Assembly (NCBI GenBank): GCA_003049465.1
Contig: PYSS01000120.1
Location: forward strand, 48,624 to 112,623
Length of the DNA: 64,000 bases
Source of the DNA: Magnaporthiopsis rhizophila
Lineage: Eukaryota > Ascomycota > Sordariomycetes > Magnaporthales > Magnaporthaceae
Direction: 5' to 3'
The translations under genes were made by a program, and so were the position numbers. Every line of letters begins with the position of its first letter. Within the stretch, counting starts at the first letter, position 1. Under the pieces are notes generated by a model that saw only the letters and a program-made list of their open reading frames with translations, was not told the DNA's origin and did no database searches. Shown here piece by piece: positions 46,832 through 58,701 of this stretch.

Positions 46832-49081
46832 TCAGTCCGTGTCGAAAAAGCTGCCCGTCCTCCTGAGCGAGAGGAGGTCGACGCACTTCATGATGCGCCC
46901 GTCGAGCACCAAGACTTCCTGACCCCAGAGCCACCAGACGACGCCGACGGCGGCCGCGACGCAGAGCTGCGAGACGCCGAAGCCGACGAGGGTGGAGCGC
47001 AGGGCGTCGAAACCCGACACCATGCTCGGGGCCGCAATGACAAAGATCCCCGCCAGCGCCGACCGGGCGAGGACGAGAGAGGACTCCATATCGACCGTGT
47101 TGCGCAGCGCGATGCCCAGGTTAGAGCTCGTGAACTGCGTCGACTTGGCGATCATGGGACGCACGGCCGCGTCCACGGCGTACACGCCCGCCGCCAGCAG
47201 CGCCAGCAGCATGCCGATGCCGGCGAAGCTGAGGCGGCCCGCGAAGCCGCCGACCATGAAGGGGCTCGACTCGCTCGCCTCGGCCGCCGTCGCCATCCCG
47301 TCGTCGACGCCCGACGTGGCCGTCATCATCATGGGTGCCACCATGGCCGATTCGGCGTGCAGGCCGGCTCCGAGGAGCGAAATGAAGACGAGGAACGAGC
47401 CGAGGGCCACGGAAAGCACGTTCATAGGCGCGAGCGACTGGCGGCTGCGCCACCATGGCGCCAGCGAGAAGAAGGCGACGACGCCGACGCCGAGGAAGAA
47501 CGGGCCCGTCATGAGGGCGCCGATCGAGGCCGGAGTGAGCTCGAACGGGAGGTGAGCGAACAGCATGCTCAGCGTCGCGGCCACAGCCCAGAGGGCGGAA
47601 AAGGGCAGGAACGAGACGAGCAGCAAGAGCATGGTCGTCGGCGCGATCATGGCGCGTGGCGCCTGCAGCAGCAGGTCCTTGGATATGGAGAGCGCGCTGT
47701 AGGAGTGGGGCTGCATGCCGCCGAGGTACTCCTTCACGGCCTCCACGTCGATGTTGCCACGCGGCTTGAGCGACATCTGTCTCTCGTACGGCGCCGCAGT
47801 GGCGGGCGTGTTGAGGAAAACGAAGGAGCGGTCGTAGGTAGTCTCAGGGACAGCGAAGGCGACCAGGAGGCTCGATATGGCCTGGAACGCGCAGAGGATC
47901 TGGAACTGGACCCGAAATTCTCCAGGGTTCATGGATGCGGCGCCGCCGAGTATGGGCCCGCCCCAGGTCGTGCCCACCAAGACGACTTGATGGATGGCCA
48001 GACGCAGGCCGCGCTCGTGCTCCTTTTCCGTGCGAAAACCCACCGCTGTTAGTAGGTAATTCTTTCAAGATTGAAGAACAAAATGAGGATGGAGTTTGCT
48101 TACAAAATAAACGTCGTGGATGGTCCCCAGCACCAGGGAGTCGAACACACCCCAGCCGATGCCCTGGAAAACGCGCGCCGCCATGGCGGCCCCGAAATCC
48201 TGGGCAGCCGCGTTGATGATGGAGCCCATAAACATGGCGAGCATCCCTGCGATATACAGTGGCCTCTTGCCCCAGAGGCGGGCAGCGATCAGAGCCGCCA
48301 TGCCGCTCACAGCACCAAGGAGGAGAGGCACCCCTGTCAGCGCGGCTATTGTCGTGTAAGACCGGTTGAAGCTCTGCTCCAGCTGAACGTTGACGGGAAC
48401 CAGAGCCGTCTTCATAACGCCGGCCAGCGCCACCAACATCAAGAGGGCCCCAAAGTTGGAGTCCTTTTTCCACATGGGCCAGTTCAGAGGGTCGTCGGCG
48501 TCGTCGCTGGGCTGCGGCACCAGCTCCACGTTGGCGTACTTCCCCTTGCCGAACTTTATGGGCCTTTTGCTCGTGTCCACCGAGGAGAAAGACAGGCGCT
48601 TCGTCGATGATGGTATCGTCATGGGCGGCACGCCAACCGGAATCCCTCGGAATGGCACTGGCACAGGGCGGGGTGCTGTGTCACTGGGCAGAGAGGGTAG
48701 CTGCGGCAGTCGCGTGGCGAGAGAAGTAACGGACCCGTCGCTCCTGGAAGTTCCCGGGCGTGAGTGGGTGGGGAGGGGTGGTAGAGGTGCCGTGGGTGGT
48801 GGTGTTGGTGCTGGCACCATCTCTGGCCTGAATTCTTGCGCCTCGGACTCTTTGCTCGCCTCGGATGATGTCGCGTTCGGGGAAGGTGTCGCGGCGGCCG
48901 TCGATGCCGGCTCCGTTTCTACATCCGTCTTGGTCACCTCATCCACGGGCTTTGGCGCTTCCTTCTCCTCCACGACGCGCTGGCTCTCCTCACTAACCAT
49001 GACCTTTCCCTCCTCTTTCTCCAGCTGCGCCACCACCTCTGCAGCCCGGAGGCCGGCATCCAGCATAGAATTCCGATCCAT
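46832..49081 (-). CDS. MFS drug:H+ antiporter-like transporter with long N-terminal extension
   Basis: Predicted as complement(join(46832..48061,48104..49081)), 735 aa. Residues 1-200 are hydrophilic and rich in Ser, Thr, Pro and Glu. The entry motif DDADDPLNWPMWKKD follows, which marks the DHA1-type fungal MFS group, then about twelve helices (LLMLVALAGVMKTALVPV; LTGVPLLLGAVSGMAALIAARLWG; MLLLLVSFLPFSALWAVAATL; FVIAAPSMVSGFDALRS). The helix-2/3 loop carries RLWGKRPLY, a variant of the MFS signature. The substrate is unknown. The exon junction is the weak point: the donor TTT|GTAAGC is clear, but the only in-phase acceptor (TTGAAAG) makes a 42-nt intron, and the better-looking TACTAACAG acceptor is out of phase. 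Either the intron is very short or the local sequence has an error. Confidence 0.85.
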
Positions 49082-51722
49082 CTTGTGTGATTAACCGAGA
49101 TGCTAGCTGGTCGACCGGGTCTCTCGGAAAGAAAAAAAAACGAAAGAAGAAAAAAAAAGTGAAGGAGTTGAAAAGATATAATCGAACCAGCGACTGCGAA
49201 TCGAAAGGAAAAGGGACAAAAGAAAGATGGCCCGAGGCAATCGTTGCTGTCCAGCAGTGAAGCCGGAAAGGAAAGGAAAGCCAGGGTATAACGAAAGGGA
49301 GGCTGGAGGGAGGCTGGAGGGGGAGGAATAAAAGAAACAAAAAGATTAGGTAGTATTAAGAAGGGCCGACACCACCTTGGACCAGCAAGGGGGAGGTCGA
49401 CAAGAAGGGAATATTAAACAGGGCAGATGCTCGATTACGGACGCATCATGGATGGATACGACAAGAGCACAGACGAAGTCCGTCAGATCTCGCAGGGCAA
49501 ATGCGACGCAAGGGCTCCAAGATGGCGCGAACGGACCCTGCGCCGTTTGTCGACGTGCGTGAGGTGGCGTGCGAGGAGGAGGGAGCAGGGCAGGAGAACG
49601 GACGGCAAAAAGAAAAAGAAAAAAGGACAAGTGAAGAAACACCTTTTGGATCAACGAGATGGGATGGCATGGGCCAGGCATGGCGCGACGGGGTATGTGA
49701 CGCGTGCGTGATCAAGGGTACATGGGGCAGAAGGAAAGTCCGCGAAAGCTAGACCGAAAACGGAGACGACGCAGATGGGCAGGCAGCGGAGTATGGTCCC
49801 CGTGCCTCGGAGGCGCTTTGGGTTTTGTTTGGAGCCGAATATGCCATGAGACTTGCAACCGGGACCAGCGGTGACCAGCCATCGTCGTCGGGGCCGGGCC
49901 GACGGGGCAAGGTCCAGGCGCTCCCAAGTTCCCACATTCAAGAGAACAAAAAAAGATGGGGCAGCGGCGGGGATCCCGAGGGAAGTGAGACTCCAATCAA
50001 TGGGTTGCCCCTGGCGAGGCCCAAAGTCCCAGAGTCATGGGAAGGAGGCTGAAAAAGTGCGTCTGTTCTCTCTCTCTCCCAGCCACCACCACCCATAAAT
50101 AAGCGGACGTACGTCAAGCAAGTGCCGGGCTGGGGCTGGCTGGCTGGCTGTCTGAACATGAATAAGACGGGACGGACAGAACGACGTGAAGTTGCGTGAC
50201 TGACCATATTCCTTGTTCTGGCCGATGTGGAAGTGGTTCAACCCCGAACGTTGTGCACGCGGGCTTAGCGTGTGAGGGAGGGAGGGATGGGTGCCGTTCC
50301 CGTCTGCGCGATTGGGGAGCTTGGGCCACACAGCTCAAAAAGGGCTCAACCCGATTGGAGCGCAGCGTGTGGACCCCGCGATTCGTTTTGCCCCATCCCC
50401 CTTGCAGACGCAACCTCGCGTGGCTGAAACCAGGGCGGGCACGTCGATCTGTCTCAAGATAGAACAAGACCACTTTAGCACATTCTCATTTTTTTTTTTC
50501 TTTTTCTTTTGTTGCGATGTCACTTTCAACGCATTTTCACCCGATTTCTTGCGCGTGTGTGTGTGGCCCTTGTGTTTATGCTAGGGGTGTGACTGGGCTG
50601 AACATCGGTAGTCGAGGCTGTTGCATAAAACATCTGGTCAAAACTGCTTGAGCGTTCTATGCAAAAGACCTCAACCCTGCTTGGTAAACCTGTGATCATG
50701 ATGCATCACACACACACACAACCGACGACAGGAAACAAGGATCGCGTACCGGCCACGGCCGAGGCCATACTTGTTTGGATGAGGAATACTTGGACAGGCG
50801 GTCCCTATTTTTCGTTCGAAACTAGATTGTGTGGCTTCCACTTCAGACGCCGTTGGCGGCGCACGATTTGTCGGAGGGCCACATCTGTTTTCTTTTTCCT
50901 CCGTCTGTCACGACAAAGACATGGTTGAGGCGTTTGCGCAAAAGGGCGATGTAACACCACAGCCTCGCAGGTGGGTGCCGAAAATAGCACATCTGTTCAA
51001 AGTTCGCCGCCACGAGGCTCCCTAGACATAGTAGTATCTCTTTCCAAATGAACGTACATTGTACATTAGATTGGCAGGTCTGGGGCTATGATGACATGCA
51101 GCGACATAAACAAATCGTCCGGGCGACGCACGGCGAATCCTCCAGATTCTTCGCCCACCGATCTACTGATGCGCCAGCAGTATGCAGACCCCAGTCCCAG
51201 AATCGCAAGACTCAGTCATCCACGCGACTGCGGATGTTTTGCACCGGTTTGCTAACCAAAACACTTAGCGAGCCAGAGGAACAACCACCTGTCTCCTTGT
51301 GGTAAAACAATCTGTTGTGTGAAAAGAAGATGAAGAAAAAAACCATTGTTGGTGGCATGAATCCCCCGACGTCTCGTTGCACTGTTTCTTGGCACCGCGT
51401 CAGTTATTTTGGCCAGATGAACATCTAAAAAGAAAAAAATATAGATACATACATACAGGCACGGGAAACGAAAAGAAAACAACCACGGTATGAACAACCA
51501 TGGCCAAAAAGAGGCGCTCCCAGATATCCACCTCATTCCCGTTGAGCAAGAGCCACCAGCATAGGCCCGCTTGGTCGATCACTCTTCCCCCGGTCCGGAA
51601 GCCATCTCCTCCGTTGAGTACGTACATAAGCAGCAGGTCCCGAGAGAGCATGATTCCGAGAAGTCGGAGCTGAATTCCACCCCCGCGCTCGCATCCATGT
51701 AGTGATTGTGCTCTGCGATTGG

Positions 51723-52260
51723 TCAATCATGCCCCCTTTCCAGCACCCGGCAGTCCAAAATGCACATTGCCTGCCAAGCGTATCCGATCCGCTCGACCAA
51801 GATTTGCATCGCCCGACCAAGATCCTTTTCTGTGATGTAACGTGGCGGGCGTAGCCTCGACAATGCTTTCAATGGGCTTTCGATCTTATCTGTATCGCAC
51901 TGCCCGTTCTGAATGTCGACTAGCGCCGGTTTCACGCGTGAGACCTTTGTGCGGTCTAAGCGATGGTCGTCGTCGACCTCCACGAACCGCAGGCCCACTT
52001 CGGTCGGTCGAAGTGGTGAGCCAGAAGCGGCGCGAGCTTGATGTTGCATGGATAGAACAACATCTGGGCGGGATCAAAATCCACCGCCTTGGGTTTGTTG
52101 TTTAGGAAGACCGCCGTATCTGCTTGCATCAGGAAAATCGATCCCGAAAGGGTAGAGTAAGGTTGTTCATCAGTAAACATGATCCCCAAAGCACAGAGTC
52201 TCGCATCGTCGCTCCTCTGTTCGATCGCCACAGCCCCATATCCATCATCCCCGGTTTTCT
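51723..52260 (-). pseudogene. possible decayed protein-coding gene with a frameshift
   Basis: On the minus strand two adjacent frames look like one protein. The upstream frame reads GIMFTDEQPYSTLSG, IFLMQADTAVFLNN, AVDFDPAQMLFYPC and LAPLLAHHFDRP, then stops shortly after. About 52005 the next frame takes over with TEVGLRFVEVDDDHRLDR, VKPALVDIQNGQCD and LGRAMQILVERIGYAWQAM, and ends at 51723. Hydrophobic periodicity and balanced composition on both sides of the switch suggest a former reading frame broken by one indel or by an unseen intron. I do not recognise the family. Chance overlap of two ORFs is a real alternative. Confidence 0.3.
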
Positions 52261-52620
52261 CTCTCTTTTGTTTCCAAGGGCGTAGACTACACCCGAATTG
52301 GGAGCAGAAATGACATGTCAGTTTGACAGTCCGCACCCGCAGGTGAATGGCAATGTTTCTTGCGTGAGCTTGCCTCCCAGCCGCACAGACACACACTTGT
52401 CCTGGTCTGATCTGCTAAACGCGGATCGGCAAGGTCAAGCAGCGATGATGCGATTGGGCTGCACGAGCTTTCCAGCCCTGCCAGGTGTTGAAACCTAAAA
52501 GGAGGAAGCATGGACCGCGTCTTTGGGTAGCCGCATGAAGCCGGGCAATCACTGATCCCGGACATCCAAGCGAGCAAACCAGGCCGGGTTTGTCGATAGA
52601 GCGGGGGCTGGTATCTTTCT

Positions 52621-52622
<2 letters not shown>

Positions 52623-52659
<37 letters not shown>

Positions 52660-52675
52660 CCCCCNTTTTTTTTTT
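52623..52675. repeat. poly-T tract containing one undetermined base
   Basis: 37 T, then CCCCC, an N at 52665 and ten more T. The N shows that this tract was hard to sequence, so its length and any inserted bases are unreliable. Sits 130-180 bp downstream of the F-box gene stop. Confidence 0.85.
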
Positions 52676-52804
52676 CTCTCTCTCTCCCGCGCTCCGTTCA
52701 GATGGAAGCAATCACGATGGCTTTACCTGAACTTGTGGCCTCCTGCGTATCCGACTTTTCAGTCGTGAGAAGCAAGTGGCTTGTACGAACCACGAGTTCT
52801 ATGC

Positions 52805-53830
52805 TTAATCATTAGCCTGTGACCAAAGGAAGGGGTTGAAAAGCAGGAAATACGCCGAAAATAAGCCCGTACCGTCATACTCCAGCCTGTAGCTCACGGG
52901 CGGGTCATCATTGACGCCAACAAGCAGCGGCGCACGCCAGTGGTCCGTGGTCTCGGACACACGGAAACGTACGCCCACATGCTTGTGGGGATCGGCCCAA
53001 AGGATCCCCGCCCGTGATTTGCCGTCGACCCCCGGCCTCCTCTGGCTGTCCCCTGCCGCGGCCGAGCCGAGCCAATCGCGCCACACCCGGATGAGACCAT
53101 CACTGATGTTGATGTGGCTGGAGAAGAGCCCGTGCCTAGGCCCGAGTTTCACCAGGTTCGTCACCGTGCACAGCTGCGTGAACAGCTCGGCCTCATCCAG
53201 GTTGACGTCTAGCGACGGCGGCTCAGGAGTCGCCTCCACCTCTTCCCCCATCTCCGAGTTAGTCGACGCCGTGGCATTGCCATTTGTCACGTCTTGCTGC
53301 TGCAGTTGCTGCAGAGCCGTCCTCGCCCGTCGCCGGCGACCGACCCGGCCACCCTCTTCCAGCGGCAACGGGCGGAAGTGGGAGTAGAGCTGTCTCAGCT
53401 GGCCGAGGCTGCGCTCTGAACCCTCTTCCGGCACCTCGCCCTCGGCTGGCCCAGCGTCGACAGCGGGGCAGCTGATGCAGCGGCCGCTGTCGAGCGGGCC
53501 AGTCCCGAGGAACTTGCAGTGGAGATAGGGCGTTGAAAGCTTCGCGCTCGGGTGATAGCACTCGAGGATCAGCTCATTGCTGGCCGAGACGGCGCTGGCG
53601 AGGCGATTGGACAACAGACGTAACACAATGGCATGGAAGCGCCGGCTAACAGCGGAGAGAGGGAGAAGGGCCTTGGCAGGGAAGACGGAGAGGACCGAGA
53701 GGAGGATCTGTTTCGTCGAGTGGTTTGTTGTGTCAGACAGCCTGGCGGTCAAAAGGGTCAACCGTTACACAACGTCGACTGTGCTAACCTCGTTCGGCAA
53801 AGATTCCAACGTAGCAGGGTCGGAGGCCAT
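52805..53830 (-). CDS. F-box domain protein
   Basis: Predicted as complement(join(52805..53707,53789..53830)), 314 aa. Exon 1 encodes MASDPATLESLPNE. The donor GTTAGC and acceptor AACAG (81-nt intron) join to ILLSVLSVFPAKALLPLS, rebuilding the F-box core LPNEILLSVL with AVSRRFHAIV. F-box proteins plug substrates into SCF ubiquitin ligases through Skp1. The rest has an acidic/basic linker (EEGGRVGRRRRARTALQQLQQQ) and a C-terminal beta-rich region (LFTQLCTVTNLVKLGP, INISDGLIRVWRDWL, VGVRFRVSETTD, VSYRLEYD) with unknown target. The 3' end is less certain: a GT at G|GTACGG near 52878 could be a donor to a further exon, but the open frame simply ends at 52805. Confidence 0.82.
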
Positions 53831-56800
53831 CTTCCCTAGCTTGAACAAGACTCGGGCGGGATGGATGCGCAACGATAAAGTACCGGTTCCAAGTAAACAA
53901 AGGGCAACGATCCAGACAGATCGGTGCCAGCAAGTGTTCTTGGAGAAAAAAGACACGACACGCCGGCGGTGGGAGCAGCCTCGCCGGGTCCCCCGAGCTT
54001 TTATAGCAGCGACACTACGGCAAGCTCTTGGGCCTGTCTGGCCTAAAGTCCAAGACTGGCCGATGCTGACACACAGGTGATCCCTACAAGGGGTACTTGG
54101 CCTCAAGGCGAGATAAGGACGGTGAGGCAGGTAGCTTCTCGTATGAGGGAGGCGTCCGGCCTCGTTGGTACTTCGGACTCAACCGGGAATAAGATAGCTG
54201 CGATGGCGTGTCGGTCACGGCAGAACCCACACGGCAGCAAGGGGCGGGTGGGGACGCCGCGGTCATATCCCGAGGATCCCCAGCCGGGATGGAACCTTCG
54301 GGGAGAAGCTTTATCGGTTTGTTGGGACCGTGGTCTTGATTGGTCGACAGGGAGTGTCTGATAGCGCGGACAGGAGAGGTCCTGGGTTTCGTGATGGGAG
54401 CTGGGGAGCTGTCAGCAAGGCGACCCCGCCATGCTCGAGGTCCCGACTCGGACGAACTTGATTGCTTCGACTCAGCTGGAGCAGGTTTGCTCATGCGCTG
54501 TGTGTTGGCGATTGGACTGATTTCGAAGGGGTGCCCTGCGAGCCCAACCTGTGGGTTGGAGATAAGAGAGGGCTGCCCGCTATTCGCCGATGTCCGAGCG
54601 AGAATGGATGAGCTCGAGCTCGTGTGAGGGAGGTGTAGCAGTTGATTCGATTGTTGTCAATGTGGGTCCCACCGAAGCTTGGAAGCCTCGTTCGGCAGTC
54701 GCCAGACCCCTGCACCGCTGAAAATATTAGCTGCGTCCTGGCATCCACCACGAACTGCCCCTGGCGGCATTGCCGGGCTCCCTTGTATTCATCGCGCCCC
54801 AGTCTCGTGCAGAAAACATGAGCACACCCACACCGTACAGGTTTTTGTAGCTCAGCTGAAAAACATTTGACAGATCCAGCCCTGTCCAACAGCAAGTCGA
54901 CATCAGCTGCCTTTTGCCAAGCGCCCAACGCCGTTTTATTGTTGGCCAATGTTTGCAGGTTTCAGCTCAATATTTGACGGCGGTCTTCGCCTAATCCAGC
55001 GAAGGTTGGGAGCCTTGAAGCATCTCGGCGCGCAGCTGTCAAGTCCAAGATTAGACAAACCCTGTTTGCTTGTGATTGGATGTGGCCGGCATATCCTGGG
55101 CTTCCATGCTGCACTCCTGGCAGGCTCAGCTGTGGGCTTCGCCTCGCGGTGGTGTGATGCGATCACACCGAACAACGCCTGGTAATCACACGTCTTTTGT
55201 CGGGATCAGCGTTCCTTATCACCGGCCCTCTGCGGGACCCTCAGATCGCGCCATTTCCAGGATTCCACTCGGGATTACTACATGCACCTGTCCATTGCAT
55301 ACAACAACCTGTATCTTCGCTTCGTTGTTGGTCGAGGCGGTGGAGCGTTCGCGCCGTCCTCAGCCTCTCCGGCCCTCGCAGACCGGAACCTGGGCCGCGA
55401 CTCGCGCCCACCGTGTCCTGATCTTTCGTTGGGACGATTCCGAAGCAAACCCGATATGTCTGCGCGCTCGCCCGCCGCCGCTTCGGACTGTCTTCTACGG
55501 TTTACGCGGAAGAGCAAGCTTGATCTTCCCTCGCACGGTCCTTCAGGAAAATCCCGCCGATTACTGGCGAACCCGGAAGTCGACTTTTGATGGCTGCCCT
55601 GGATGTACTTGCTCGATAACTACGGTTACTTTGCTGCCAATGCGCATCCGCTACATTTCTCACCGCGGCACTGCTAGCTCACGCCTGCGTGATAGCCTCT
55701 ACCCTCACGGGCATCTCGACACCCCCGCACTTTTCTCGCGGCATCCTTCGGCCACAGAGAGCCATGGTACATCAGTTACAAGTTCTCACCCAATCCTCAA
55801 AGGAGTTCAAGTTCGCGCCACACAAGATTTGTTCGGGCTGCGCCGGAGCGATGATCATCCACAGCGGCCACTAGGAGATGAGAATCTTCCGCCTTTATTC
55901 GGAGAGCGGTATTTGATTGTACGTTTCCTACCTCTCCGCGACTAATTCGAGCGTTTGCGGGGCCGGGACGCAGGCGATTAGTGCTCGATACCTGTTCACC
56001 GGGTGAAAATGTCATATCTTTGGACGCACTCCACATGTTGGTCCATTGATACACCTTCCCTCGCGAACATCCTAACGGCGCCAACGACGGCCCTTCGTCT
56101 GGCTATACGCTTCGCCACTTCATTCACCACCATTTCGAAGACGAGGCCCGGGAGTGCAAGTAGTGTTTGTCCCATCGGGACAGGCAGCCGCTCCACGTCA
56201 CACCCGAGTGTCAGCCATCCGATCAACACGCGGGCTTGTGGAACCACGGCGGGTGAGGTTTATGGCGTTCACTTTTCGCCGTTTGCGCCGCCACCCGATG
56301 CAGGTACCTCGGGTGAAACGTTGATCTCAAGCCGCATGTCCGTCCTGTCATCATATACTTCGAAACAACATTTACACCCGATTTGACCACCATCGCCCTT
56401 CAGTAGCACTAGGCTCATTGTGCAAACGTAGATCGATGTTACTGACCGCCCGTTCTGTCACGGATGGGTGGGAGTTATTTGCGTCCTTGGTGGTGGATTG
56501 CTCGACTTTCATTTTCGCCGTGGTTTGGTGACTTATATCCCTCCCGACGGAGTAACACATTGAGCACATCAAACATGACGTGCACTCGTGTTTGCTATTG
56601 AGGAGGGCAACCCGAGCAAACCGTTGATTGAGACTGCATTTGACGGATACCTTTATTCCCACAGCCTTTTCGACCGTCGCTCAAAGGATCTTGCATTGCC
56701 CCTGCGTTGGAGCGTATCTCGTCTGTCAGCCGGACTTCGTGCGGAGCAGCATAGAAATAGGTAGGTAGGGGTCCGCACTCGGTCGCATGGGCGATGCCCA

Positions 56801-57633
56801 AGACACGGACATCCGCCCTCCTTTGCCTGCATGCATCTCAGGCTCGTCACATTTCCCTGGTTTGTTTGCCCTTGGCGTTAGCAAACTTGCAAACGCAGCT
56901 ACCCGTCGAATGTAGGTGGTATTTGACGCAGAGGCCGATCAGCGTAACGATGACCAATACCAGTTGCTTCAAAGCGTCATGAAAACAATGCCATTGAAAC
57001 GGGATTGAAACAAACGTTGTTGACGTCAGTCATTCAGTGCTGGCACCCGAGGTTCGTGAATGGGCACTGGCACACCGATAGCGGAGGGATCGCAGATAGC
57101 TCCCATGACATGGGTGCCCTGACCCAATCAAGAGCCTCCGCTGCCAATAGTCTGCCTCGGATTTCGGGACTGCGGTACTGTAAGAGGGGCACTAAAGGTG
57201 GCGGGTGGACCCGACTGCGAGCCCAACCAGCCGGTCCAGGCGCGTTCCTGGCGCAAAGCAACAAGTGGTGAATCTGCCCGCGTAGACTTTGGTTTCACCG
57301 ATGCCCAGGCTGTTCGATTTGGCCCTTCGCTTTGCATGCAGCCTGACCGCACCTTCCTCCAGCCACCTGAAGCTCGCCGGCTCGCTCTTCCTTGGATTCA
57401 AACCGCAGCGGTTGTGTGTGGTCACCAGGAAGTGACAAGCGCCCTGTGGACCTTTTTCAAACCGTACCGCGCCGAGATCAAAACCGCCGGCCGGCCCCTC
57501 ATCCCATCCGCTTCCTCCTAATACTCCCCGACCCTCCCAAACTCGAGACGCAGAACGCCCTCTCCCGTAACTCTATACCTCAGAGGCGAACAGCGCCTCA
57601 AGACGATTCGAAGGAGGGTGAAGGGCCCAAATA
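53831..57633. other. longest gene-poor interval of the window
   Basis: 3.8 kb without a supportable gene. Overlapping ORFs on several frames at 55076-56386 (up to 289 aa) are Ser/Arg/Thr-rich and unlike proteins. No terminal repeats, reverse-transcriptase or transposase motifs were recognised in the frames supplied. Confidence 0.45.
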
Positions 57634-58701
57634 ATGGCTCCAGGTGTGGGTGAAAAGGTCGCGGGGACGCCGGAGGGGACCGCCACCCAGGATTTTGTCG
57701 GTACGTTGAGAATAAGAGCGTTGTCTCCGTCTAATCTGTTTGCTCTCGCGTTTAGGAGACGCTGACACTTGACCATCGCTACAGACCCTGGGATCGTACC
57801 GATCCCCAAGATATCTGGTGACTGGACCGTCGAAAAGGTGCTGGACACGGTGGCAACAAATAAGCCGGAGGAGGGCTCCAACTCGCCACTACCGTACTTC
57901 CACCTGCTGGAGCGCCTCAAGACCACCAAACGAGAGGGATGGCGCAGATTCAACATTGAGAGGTACCCACCTCAAACCTTGAATGCTTCGGGCTTGCGGG
58001 CCACACACACTTACCGCTTTGGTTTTACTGACCCATGGCCCAACCCGATGGAAAATAGAGGCGAGTCCATCGCGGACCACATGTACCGCATGGCCATGAT
58101 GTCGATGCTCGCGCCGCCGTCCCTCGCCTCGCGCCTCGACCTCAACAAGTGCATGAAGATGTGCCTTATCCACGATATGGCCGAGTCGCTCGTTGGCGAC
58201 ATTACCCCGGTCGACGGCGTCCCGAAGCCGGAGAAGGCGCGCCGCGAAGCATCCACTATGGACTACATCACCTCGACGCTTCTGGGCAAGGCGTACGGGA
58301 GCAGCAGTAGCGGCGCAACGGCGAATGGCAACACCCCGGGTCCGCTGGGCAAGCTCGTTGGCGAGAACATTCGCGCAATCTGGCAGGAGTATGAGGACTC
58401 GCAGACGCTGGAGAGCAAATACGTCCACGACATCGACAAGATGGAGCTCCTGTGCCAAATGGTCGAGTACGAGAAGCGCGGCGGGGGCAAGCTGGACCTA
58501 GGCGAGTTCGCCTATGTGGCCCGTCGCATGGAGCTCCCTGAGACAATCGCATTGGGCCAGGAGGTTCTCCGCGAGCGCGAGGCGTTCTGGGCTGGCCAAG
58601 CCGGCGGCGAGAAGCATCTGCGCGGCGAGAATGCCGTCGCCGGCGGGGTGGAGGCGGACAAGGTTGCCATGCAGGAAGCTTATTACGGGAAGGAGAACTG
58701 A
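57634..58701 (+). CDS. HD-domain 5'-nucleotidase (YfbR/HDDC2 family)
   Basis: Predicted as join(57634..57700,57785..57962,58059..58701), 295 aa. Intron 1 is 84 nt (GTACGT...TACAG) and intron 2 is 96 nt (GTACCC...AATAG). Splicing intron 2 gives FNIE-RGESIADHMYRM, the family spacing. Metal-binding HD motifs are H89 (ADHMYRM), H120-D121 (CLIHDMAES) and a later Asp in KYVHDIDKMELL. Family members remove phosphate from deoxynucleoside 5'-monophosphates in the cytosol. A low-complexity Gly/Ser/Ala insert (GSSSSGATANGNTPGP) interrupts the helical domain. Intron 2 is a stop-free multiple of three, so retention would add 32 residues between two catalytic segments. Confidence 0.91.

Larger units (their letters stand above)
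49082..52804. other. long gene-poor interval
   Basis: 3.7 kb with no intact gene. Holds purine-rich low-complexity sequence (49120-49330), a short CA repeat near 50707, a possible frameshifted gene relic (51723-52260), and a poly-T tract with the only ambiguous base of the window (52665). Confidence 0.5.

Noticed and set aside
55076..56386. Series of overlapping ORFs up to 289 aa in the gene-poor interval
   Set aside because: Several frames on both strands are open at once, composition is Ser/Arg/Thr-rich, and no transposon or enzyme motif was seen.
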